A DNA stretch of 64,000 nt from Meghimatium bilineatum (Eukaryota > Mollusca > Gastropoda > Stylommatophora > Philomycidae): contig CM067306.1 of the NCBI GenBank assembly GCA_034231615.1, forward strand, positions 32,295,363 through 32,359,362, in the 5' to 3' direction. Below are positions 45,101 through 57,100 of this stretch, piece by piece (the first letter of the stretch is position 1; the number at the start of each line of letters is the position of its first letter). The notes beneath the pieces are model-generated. The model was not told the origin of the DNA and ran no database searches. It saw nothing but the letters and a program-made list of their open reading frames with translations. The position numbers and the translations under genes are program-made.

Positions 45101-48100
45101 GACATGCGCTGATATTGTTTTTAACAAGTGTCAGAATTTCACCCTTTCGCCTGTCCTTTCTGTCAGAACGGTAGCACTGGTAGCCTCTGATTTTGAAGGC
45201 TATGTCGCTGCTGAGGTGTGTTTCTTGGATACAGCATATACTAACTTGTTCTTCACTGAGGACATTATCAAGTTCCAATTTTTTTGCTGTATCCATCTCT
45301 TTTACTGTTGACACCCTCAGCATTCCAGTGCATTATTTTTATTGGTCGTTTGTTTGTTTGGCCAGTAGCTCTATTCCCTTGCCTCCTGGCTCCTCGGGGC
45401 AATTGAGAAGGACTTCCAGTAACTGAGGTTGGGCCCTTTCGAGGTATAGGGCCGGCACCGTCCCTGCCTGAACGTCCGCCACAGGGCAGGCACCATAACT
45501 ATTTATAGATGTAGACATGTTTCCATTGTGTTTTGTGCGTGGCATCCTGATTATCTGTGCGCCTTTTGGCTGGATGCCTCTGTCTTCAGCACTCTGCTTA
45601 CTTGGGCAGGACTATGGTCCTGCTCGAGTGGGACTGCCCAACCAGTCTTAGTTTCCAGCCCCTGATGGCTGAACTAAGCCCCATCACCTCTGCACGGTGC
45701 TGGTCTCCGATGGGGGGTTTTTTTTTCCCTTTCCAGTCAATTCTCATTCTAGCTAGTCTCTACAGCCATGGATATGATCCCTAAAAGTGTTGGCCAGGAA
45801 CACAGCATGAGCCACTGTATTTCTGTTTCTAGGGTGCAACAAGAGAGGGTACTATTAGGATCTCTTTTATCCACAAAATCTAGGCCCGCATGAGAGCAAT
45901 GCGGAATCCTTCGCACCTCAACAGATCTATAAGAACTTAATGTAAGGTTAAAGATCTATGAGAACTTGATATATGGTTCAATAACGGAGACCAGACAATA
46001 ATTTTACCTGTTATCAGGATCTGATGAAAGAGTGTCTCCTTGTCAATAGATGATTGTATTTGTCTGGCTGTATCTTGAAACAGATTAACATAATCACTAA
46101 AGTCCTGGACTCTCATTTGCCTCTTGTATCCAGATATTCCTGAAGAAACAATAAATTATCATTAACTGATTGACTTAGAACCTGACATGGCATACAATGT
46201 CATAGACAACACAAGCTCCTTAACTGTTTGACTTAGAACCTGACATGGCATACAATGTCACAGACAAGACAAGCTTCTTAACTGTTTGACGTAGAACCTG
46301 ACATGGCGTACAATGGGATAGACAACACAAGCTCCTTAACTGCTTGACTTCCAATAGCTAATGATACCAGGCCTAAAATGGGCAATGTAGCTAATGATAC
46401 AGGTCTAAAATCATTCAGATTTTTTAGCCAGCAATAGTGACAAAACAGACTATGAATAAAGTTATGGTGATTATAGATTGACATAAGATAGTTTGGGGAT
46501 TCGGTTACTAGTGATGGAACCCCACTTTGCTGTAAGTTGTATGTACAGCTGTATTTTGTATAACTGTAAATTGTACACTTGTAAGTTGTACACATGTAAG
46601 TTGTACGCTTGCAAGTTGTATACCTGTAAGTTGTATACTTGTAAATTGTATACTTGTAAGTTATATACCTGTATGTTATATACTTGTAAATTGTATACTT
46701 GTAAGTTATATACCTGTATGTTATATACTTGTAAATTGTATACTTGTAAGTTATATACCTGTATGTTATATACTTGTAAATTGTATACTTGTAAGTTATA
46801 TACCTGTATGTTATATACTTGTAAATTGTATACCGGTACCTGTAAGTTGTATACCTGTAAGTTATATACCTGTATGTTATATACTTGTAAATTGTATACC
46901 GGTACCTGTAAGTTGTATACCTGTAAGTTATATACCTGTATGTTATATACCTGTATGTTATATACCGTACTTGTTTTCTTCTTTCTTCTTTCGTTCACTT
47001 GAAACATGTCTATATCTGTAATTCTGTCTCCTTAATAAAACTCACTGTTTTTTGTAGTTCATAGTGTCCCATAGAGCTTTGATGCCAGTGTTGTTTCCTC
47101 TGGCCAATATGTCTGCCTCAGCGTTTCATGCTCAGAACACTCTTGAAGTATATGTTTGGCACTCTGTGCTGCCTGTCCACATGTACACATGGCCGTGTTG
47201 CCAATCTTGAACTTTGTATACATGTGACTGCGGAGTCGGTTGTGTCCTGTTCTGAGACGTAGAATTATAACTTGCTCTGATCTGTTCATAATGTGATAGG
47301 CATCTTGTGTTGGCATTTGTGGCTTTCTTATTGACTTGATCATCTGTTTTTTCTGATGGTAGGTGATTGGTATATCTGGTTGGTCTTCGGCAGCACCTTC
47401 CTTAGCCAGTTGGTCTGCTTTTTCATTTCCTGGTATTCCACAGTGAGAGGGTATCCACTGCATGGTTACCCTATACTGGTAAGACAATTGACTAAGTAGT
47501 TTTTTCAAGTCTTTTTTTTTTCTAGACTGGAGAGCTTGAAGCACTGACCTTGCATCTGTCAGGAATACCACAGGCTGTAGGCCAGAGTTGGAGTTCAGCA
47601 GTTTTTTAGCTGCCACACAAATTGCCTGGATTTCTGCATCATAATTATACCGTACTTGTAAATTGTATACCGGTACCTGTAAGTTATATACCTGTAAGTT
47701 ATATACCTGTATGTTATATACCTGTATGTTATATACATGTATGTTATATACCTGTATGTTATATACCTGTATGTTATATACCGTACTTGTAAATTGTATA
47801 CCGGTACCTGTAAGTTGTATACCTGTAAGTTCTATACTTATAAGTTGTAAACTTGTAAGGTGTATACTTGAAAGTTGCAGACGTGTACTTGTAGACTTGT
47901 AAGTTGTAGATGTGTACGTTGCAGACTTGTATGTTGTAGACTAATAAGGTGTATACTTGTATGTTGCAAACTTGTATGTTATAGACTAGTAAGGTATATA
48001 CTTATTAGTTGTAGACTTGTAAGGTGTATAGTTGTAAGTTGTAGACTTGTAAGTTGCACACTTGAAAGTTGTACACTTGTGTGTTGTATACTTGTAAATT

Positions 48101-51100
48101 GTAGGCATGTAAGGTGTATACTTGTAAGTTTAGACTTGAAAGGCTTACATATCCACTCTTCCCCATAATCTATATTGTATAGAAAAGTTTTTGTTTGTAG
48201 CATATCCAATCAACCATGTAGCATAGGAATCAACCAAGCATTTTATGGCAGTAGTGGTTATCTAGGCAATATTTAAATATAGTTGGTTGCCACTGACTTC
48301 TGAAAGGTTTGTATCCACAATTGTCTGTGGTGGAAATTTAACCTGGTACCTTCACCATTCAAGACTCACTTTGTACCTCTCAGACACAGAGCCAATGCAC
48401 ACCTTGTACCTCTCAGACACAGCGAAGACACACTTTGTACCTCTTAAACACAAGAATCAAGACACTTTGTACCTCTCAGACACAGAGCCAGGACATATTT
48501 TGTACCTCTAAGACAAAGAACCAACACACACCTTGTACCTCTCAGACACAGAGTGAAGACACACTTTATACTTCTCAGACACAATAGAACGGACATTGTT
48601 GTTTAAACAGCATCTAAGCATAAATGTATCACTTGTGACAATATTAGGTACTGATATTTGTACCACTTTAACAACAACTAGAGACCTACCCACTGCAACA
48701 ACAACCACAAATATATCACTGTGACAACAACCACAAACTTATTCCTTTGACAAGAACCACAAATATATCACTGTGACAACATCAACTAACCATAACTATA
48801 CCACTACCACCACAAACATATCACTGTGACAACTACAAATGTACCACTGTGACAACAACTACAAATGTACCACTGTGACAACTACAAATGTACCACTGTG
48901 ACAACAACCATAAACATATCACTATGACAACAACGACAAACATAAGACGGTCACAACAACCACAAACATAAAACTGTGACAACAACCACAAATATATCAC
49001 TGTGATAACAACCACAAACATATTACTATGACAATAACCACAAACATATCACTGTGACAACAACCACAAATATATCACTGTGGCAACATCAACTAACCAT
49101 ATCTATACCATGACCACCACAAAGCCTCCTTGTGCAAGAGTCCATCATTAGACACAGTATGTGGATGTGACATCAGCCTGTTCCAAAGGTCAGTAGTCCC
49201 TGACTTGGCACACCCCAGGATGTGGAAGTAAGGCAAACATTGAAGTGTCCGATCTGTCCCGTTTGATGTGCTGTCAGAGTACCAGCATGGATTCTTGATA
49301 TGTCTGAGAAACTTGGGTCGTGGCTACAAGAGAAGGATATGTATCTTTGTTATATTGAAACTCACTTCTAATATAAATAATTCACATGCCCGTTGGTTGC
49401 ATGGGCATATGAAAGAGGAGCAAAGAATAGCAACACTGTTTCCGGCCATTTAAGAGGTGACTAAGGTGGTTTTGATGTGGCATTAGCTGTCCAAACTCAG
49501 AGTGTCAAGGTTACCTAGAAGCTATGCTAAAGTCAGATGAGTCAGACCGGGCGATGCAAATATCACAAAAGTTGTAAACCATGAGACAACACATTCTGTT
49601 CTCTATACTACATCCTGCTAATCTGCAGGAGTTTAAGGACGAATCCAGAAGAAGATAAATAATTCACAGTAGAAGAATCCTGATTACTGTGATACAGGAT
49701 TACTTTCTGAGCCTGTCAATAAAGGATCAATCCTGATTCAATCTTTAGAGGATATCATTTAATCAGCCCTCTCTCCCCCCAAATAAACACAATCTGATAG
49801 CTTGTGGTGGATTGGATATAAATAATAAATATTGGTTGCAGAAAGACAAAGCTACTAAAAGATCACTAGAAGATCACTAAAAGATTTTATTTTTGAAACA
49901 TTTTGTCTAATGTTTAATTTAGCCTGGAGCTCACAAGGCCCACTTGCCAATGTGAACATCCTGACCAGTCCACCATGGTTGATCATAGTCTATGATTTAT
50001 TATGGTGTCTTTTCTTCTTCTTCTTTGTTCATTCTCAAAAGTCTTTCAGTAATGTTTGTCATGTGACATTTCCATAACAAAGTCTTCCTTAAGAATCTTC
50101 TGAAATCCCAGCAGTCTCTAGCAAGTTGTGCTGCCTCCTCTAGCGAAGTGTATACATTCAAAAATATGTACTGATCTCTTGTCCAGCGACGTCTTGATCG
50201 ACTTTTGCTTCTACTACTTTCAGCTACCCCCTCCACCAACTCTCTTTTCATGCCATTGTGTCTCTTGACATGGCCGAAAAAACTCAACTTCCTTCTTAAA
50301 ATGGTGTTTAAAAGCCAGCTTCTTGGACATTGATTTTGCTTAGCATGTCTCGGTTGGTCTTTATTGCTGTCTATATTCTCAGGACTCTTCTACTATAGTA
50401 TTTAATCTCAAAAACCTCTATTCTCTTGGCTGTAATTTTATTTATTGTCCATGTTTTGCAGCTGTAGGTCACCACTGGGAACACATATGTACATAACAAA
50501 CATACCTTAGTTTTTGTGTTTACACAATGCCACAGTTTCTTCGTTCTTTTAATGTGGATGTCGCTATTGCTGCTCTCCTCCTGATTACGACTGCGCACTC
50601 TGCTGGACTGTTTATGTTAGTTCCTAAATACTTGAAATTTGTTTCTTCTAAAACAGTTATCAATATTAATTCTAGGCCTTGTTGTCACTTATTTGTTGTT
50701 TATCATTATTTTTGTCCTTTTCATATTTAGAAACAGGTTTTGTTGTTCGCTAAAGCTTTATGTTGATTTTATTATATATTCAGTAAGTCTTTCTCATCTG
50801 ATGTTAATAGAACTGTGTTGTCTGTGTATCTAATTTCTGAAATCTGTAGACCTCTAATGTTTATGAGTCTGAATTCTTGTTGCATTGTTTAGTGTTTCAC
50901 ATTTCTCATTATGTTCTCTGCATATATGTTAAACAGGTATGGCCACAATGTACACCCTTGTCTTATTCCTGTATGTACTTTAAGCCACTCTTACCCCTTC
51001 CACTTTTATGGTGGCTTCGTGATTTTTGTACAGTTCTGCAATGAGTCATTGATGCACTACATATATCTTTATATCTACATGTACCTACTACTACCTGGTA

Positions 51101-54100
51101 CAGGGAAGAAAGAGTGAAAGCTCACAACCCCAGGGAATTGTAAATAAGATCTTTATACCTCAGGAGTGTGTCTGTCTCTAACTCTTTTTGCTTCTGAAAT
51201 CTGCCAAACAATATCTACTGTGGGATACAGTTGTTATTAATTCTACTCACATGGCCCAGATATCTTAATTGTCTATTGCTGTGTGCTCCCATAATTGATG
51301 GTAATTCTGCTCGATGCAGCAACTTTTTTATGATTTTGTCCTGCCTCACTTGATACTTATTATGTTGTGAAAACAGCGAGAGTTGTCTCTCATGATTCGA
51401 ATATGATGTCCATATTTTTTAGCTGTATAATAAAGTGGTGAGAACACAAGCCCGATAGATGTGAATCTTCATCTGCAATGTTAAGTGTATGTTTTTCTAT
51501 TCTCTCCTTGACAATCTGTCAAATGTAGTAGTTGCACATATTAATTTTTCTAAAAATATGTTCGTAAATTAATATTTTTTTTCTGTATTTATTGCTCTTA
51601 TATATTCGTTCACATGAAGATCTTTTGATCGAAATATCAACCGTTTTGTCCTGATTTATTTTATTATCTTTTTTATTAGTAGTGGTAAGTATTTGTAGCA
51701 CATATAAACTTAGGTATGCATTATATTGTGTAATAGTTACATTTCATGCGTTGATGTCTTTATCTAATGATAAAGAGTCTATGACAGTGGAACAAAGATA
51801 GCAGAATTGGCTCAGATGGCTCAACAGGTTGGCTGAAACAGACTTATATCAATATTTTTTCTTCTTTTGGTGGTGCACTCTGCTAGACTGTAACCTGTCC
51901 ATATTGTGATGGTTCTCTCCCAATTGTATCTCTGCTTATTTGTTGCTCACCTCTCTTCAACTTTACCCTCATGTAAGGTCTTCAACAAGGTGTTATGTCT
52001 TTTAACCTTTACGACTCTGTGGTCGCAATAATGCGCCTATGAGAACAGCTCCGTTGTGCCTGCAGGCGCAATCCCGCTACATAGGATATCGCCCGATTCC
52101 CGAGTACGGAACTTCACAAGGTAATGATCCCGTGACGTATAAAACACGCAAAACGACGCTAGGAATATGTCGCAGTTTAAAGGTCAAGTTACTTTACTCA
52201 TTACGACTGCAAGAAGAGAGAAAACCGGCTGGTTTTGTCAGCGAATTTCTGGAACGACGTTGGCCATTTTTTTAGCCATATTTTACTATCAAATTGAGTA
52301 CCGCGTGGCATGGCTAAGTGATCGTGAATACATGTTTTAATTGTTGTTTTTTATGTTTAATATGTTGTTATTTGATAAGAATGTTTGTGTAGTCGTTCAA
52401 AAACACAAAAATAATATGTATCAGGGGTGCCACGTAAGTGCATAGACAATAATTACGCTGCGTGTCAGGCTAGACCTAGTGTTTACCGGACGGACGTTAT
52501 ATGCGATTTCTTATAAACTACATGTTTTAATTGTTGTTTTTTGTGTTTAATATGTTGTTATTTGATAAGAATGTTTGTGTAGTCGTTCTTCTTCTTCTGC
52601 GATCAGTTTCCTATGCTCATAAGTCTATACAGGAAGGTGAGCCGCCTCCATGAATTCAGTCGTCAGCAGGAGGTCCTCACGGTTGCCCCACAGCTTCACC
52701 TTCAGATCTGTCTCTTGAGGCCATATTTTGGTTCTCACGTCATCAAAGAGTGGGCATGTCTGCAGAATATGTTCTGGAGTCTGGGGGCCCTTTTGACATG
52801 GGCATTGGTCAGTTTGGGCAGCCTTAATTTTGTGGAGATGTGCTTGTAGTCTGCAGTGTCCTGTGCGAAGTCTAAAAATTGTGGTTTGTTGTGACCTGTT
52901 TAGCTTTAGAATAGGGTCCTGTGGAAAGTTACTGCCTGTTATCTGACTCCATGTATGTTTGTATATTCCTTTGATGAGGGTTTTTGCTTCAGTCAGTGAT
53001 ATTCTGTGGTGGAATTGTTCCTTTTTTGCACCTGCTTTTGCCAGTCTGTCAGCTCCTTCATTTCCTGCTATTCCACAGTGTGCAGGGATCCACTGCAGCA
53101 CAACTTTATTGTTGGCAGATAGTTGATTTAGAAGTTCTACAGTTGTTTTTGTTAGGAGATCTTTAGGTTCCTTTTGGATGGTTTGGAGTACTGACATGCA
53201 GTCACACAAGAAGACTATGTTAGCTCCTTTGAGCCTCCGTTCCTCTAGAGCCTTTGATGCTTCCAAGATTGCTTGTAGCTCTGCCCTGTAATTTGTTGAT
53301 AATTTGCCAGTAGCAATTGAGAGTTCTAGTTTTGGGGTGTTTGGTATGAGTATTAGTATCCCAGCTCCTCCTTTCTTTACTGCACCCTCTGATGATCCAT
53401 CTGTGAAGACATGAATCCATTGTGAGGTAGGGTATTGGGTGTCTAGGTGATCAAGTGTTTTTGCCTTAAGGGCAGTAGGGGTTTCCAACGTTTTGCTCTC
53501 AATGCCTGGTATTGTAAGTTTTGCTGTATATATGGGTGAAGTGTTTGTGATGTTGCAATATGCTTCTAGCTGTTCCCATTCATCCGGATTGTTGCTGGTT
53601 ACTTCTTTATTGGCTTTCATAAGTTTTTTTGATAGGTGATTGAAGCTTGGTCTTTTCAGTCTGTTTTTTGTTAGTTCTTTTGTTTTTTCATGCATAGGGT
53701 GATGTTTCAGACGTCTAAATTTTTCTGTCATTATTGTGATTTTCTCATCCCTGCGGTCTGTTAGGTTTTGTAATCCTGCTGTTGCTTCCATTGATGTTAT
53801 AGGTGTGCTCCGTAGTCCTCCTGTTATGATTCGGAGACCTGCATTTTGAATTTTGTCCAGCTTTTGAAGATTGGTGTTTGCTGCTGTTGCATATGTGGTC
53901 AATCCATATTCCAGAGTTGGACGAATGTGACCTACATAGACTTGTCTTATGGTTTTTATGTTGGCTCCCCAATCTGTCCCAGATAGTTTTTTCATTATTT
54001 GTAGTCTGCGTGTGGCTTTATTTTCTGTCTCTTCAATGTGTGATCCCCAAGTAAGTCTTTTGTCAAATTTTAGCCCCAGGTAGACTGGGGTGTTTTCTTT

Positions 54101-57100
54101 TGGGAGTGGGGTATTGTCTAGAGTGAGAGTATAATTTTCAGGCTTTGTGGAGAGGGTGAAAAGTGTAGTGACGGTCTTACTTTTGTTTATTTGAACACCC
54201 CAGGTTTTTGCCCACTCTTCAACTTTGTTTATTGCCTCCTGCATTCTAACTTTTGCAACTCCAATGTATTCTGATTGGGTCCAGATAGCAAGATCATCTG
54301 CATGAAGATCTCTATGTACATATGGTGTGAATAGTTTTGGCAGATCGTCTATAAAAACTATAAAGAGTGTGGGGGACAGAATTCCTCCCTGTGGGACACC
54401 TTCTGTTATGTTGACCATTTTACTTTTCATTCCCTGGAGTTTGACTCTTGCATGTCTGCCTCGTAGGAAGCTTTTTATCCACTGAAACATTTTGCCTCTG
54501 ATTCCTTTCTGGGCAAGTTTTAGCAATAGCCCCTCTTTCCAGACTTTGTCAAAGGCCTTTGTGTAGTCGTTCAAAAACACAAAAATAATATGTATCAGGG
54601 GTGCCACGTGAGTGCATAGACAATAATTACGCTGCGTGTCGGGATAGACCTAGTGTTTACCGGGCGGACGTTATATGCAATTTCTTCACGTTTTATTAGT
54701 TTTTTAGTTCATCTTATACTAGTTTTGATATAAAACAATATATATATACAATAAGTATAGGTATTTATGAGGATTTTGTCAATGATTCCACGCATTGCTC
54801 AAGTATTAGGGTCGTCAAGAAGTTACATGTGCGATTTGAAAATTGCGTTTTGCGATTTTCCCCCCGAATTTTCAACTTCACAACTTGCTCACAACTGTCA
54901 TATCATACATACAATAACAACAAAAACATGACTATATTCACTATTCACTCCTTTATTTAGATATGCAAAAATTATTTTGATATCTTTTAAAATAAAAAAG
55001 TTATCACGTTTTCAAAACACCCACCATCAATAACGAAAATTTTCCAAAAAAGAATTCAGGCCCAAGGGGATGTTTCTTAATTTTTAATTCAGGGCCCTAA
55101 AGGTTAATGTGTTCAAAATATTTTATTTGCTTAATCTTTATTTCTTTTAATAATTCTTTCTTCATATTAAGTGTTTCTAGAACCTCTGTGTTTGTTTTCT
55201 AATCTTTCTATGATGGTCTCCCTATTCTTCTACATATCCACACCTTAAAGGCATTAATTCTTCTAATTATTTGTTTTCTAATTTTTTAATACATAGATTT
55301 AAACACAAAAATAACACTATTCAAAACAATTATTATGCCAATGCTGTGCTACCAATGTCAAACATGAACAACGATAGCGCAAGACAAACGTAAACTTGTG
55401 ACAGCTGAAATGGCATGCTTACGCAGAATCCTAGGAATATTGTTAAGAGACAGGGTGAGGAATGAGGACATCCGACAAAAAACCGGCACCACCCCAATCT
55501 TAGAATACATCAAGAGACAACAGATCAAATGGTTTACACACATCAGTATACTATCAGACAACATACCCCGGCAAGCTATGCTACACAGATACAGTGAAGG
55601 CAGACCTAGAGACCAACCATGAAAATGATGGACTACTGAAATAAAAGAGGCGACAAATTCCACAATATACTCATCACACAAGAGGGTCGTCTCCAGAAAA
55701 CTCTTCTACCCCTGACGCCGAAAGGCAACAAAGGGTTTCAGCGAATAGATAGAGAGATAGAATTATTTGTTTATTGTCAATGTTGCTGAGCCATAAATTA
55801 ACATAGAATAAATGTAGTATTTTATAATTCTCATTTTTAGCTTGCTTGTAATTTGTTTAAATATTAATATTTTCTTCATGTCATTGAAAGTACTTTTACC
55901 AATTCCTATTCTCCTTCAAGATTTAATTAATGTAGTAGTCACAGAAATTAAAGAGAAAGGCCTCTCCTTAAATATCAAGAAAACAGAAGTAATGGTTATT
56001 TCAAAGAAACAAAATACCACACCTTGCAAGATCAAAGTGAATGATATAGTATTAAAACAGGTCCACCAATTCAAATATTTAGGTACAACGATTACAGCAG
56101 ATGGAAGAAGTTCAACAGAAATAAGAAGCAGAATAGGACAGGCAAAAACAGCATTCAGAAAAATGAAAAATATATTGTGTAATATGACCTTGTCATTAGA
56201 GGTGAGGATGAGAGTTCTGCAGTAATATGCAACTACTATACTAACATATGGGTGCAAGTCTTGGACAATAAACAAACTGGAAAGTGGGAAATTAGAGGCA
56301 ATACAGATGTGGTTCTATAGAAGAATGCTGAGAATACCATGGATTGCCAGAAAAAAGTCTTGGACAATAAACAAACTGGAAAGTGGGAAATTAGAGGCAA
56401 TACAGATGTGGTTCTATAGAAGAATGCTGAGAATACCATGGATTGCCAGAAAATCTAATGTAGAGGTGTTGAAAGAGTCAAATGCGAAACAGACCTTAAT
56501 TAATAATATAAGAAAAAGAGAATCTTCATTTTTTGGCCACTTCATAAGACAGGCAGGTTTGGAGAACATAGTCACAACAGGCAAAATTGAAGGCAACAGA
56601 GACAGAGGGTGACAACATGAGAAAATATTAGACAGTTTGACAATCTGGCACGGCAAGGAAACAACAATGATCTTGATATATAATACTGTGGACGGAGAGC
56701 TGTGGAGAGCCATGACAGCCTACGCCAGCCGGCATGGCACCTACCGTAATGATGACTCTCCTTTTAACTTCTGTTTCACATCTGTCATCATTTATGATTA
56801 TGTGTCCCAGATACTGATATGTCCTACCTGTAGTTTCTCTCCATGTATTTTTATGTTTAGCAACTGTTCTTCTATAACTTTGTTGATTATCATGGTTTTT
56901 GTATTTTTGATGTTTATATCATCTATATTCTTTACTTGATTTATCAAACTGATATATTAGTCTCTGTAGATCATGTTTACTTTCTACTAAAAGAACAGTG
57001 TCATTTGCATATCTCAGGTTGTTTATTATTTTCTCACTGGTCTTGAGTTCTGGCATTCCTTCTATATGTTTAAAGATATTCTCTGTGTAGATATTAAATA

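Larger units (their letters stand above)
52006..55103. mobile_element. piggyBac-like element (TTAA target), non-autonomous
   Basis: TTAA at 52002-52005 and 55104-55107 flanks ends CCTTTACGACTCTG and, inverted, CCTTTAGGGCCCTG (11 of 14 match). Removing the insert plus one TTAA rejoins LINE sequence that matches the uninterrupted sister at 36318-36345 (TGTCTTTTAATATGTCC). Inside, a 190-bp unit is tandemly duplicated (52331-52520 and 52521 onward), and the second copy is split by a LINE. No transposase found, so it is probably a MITE-class derivative mobilised in trans. It lies in the 8.8-kb sulfotransferase intron. Confidence 0.8.

Noticed and set aside
46471..47007. 169- and 178-codon Tyr/Cys/Leu-rich frames on both strands
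   Set aside because: Open only because the TATACTTGTAAGTT repeat lacks stops on either strand.
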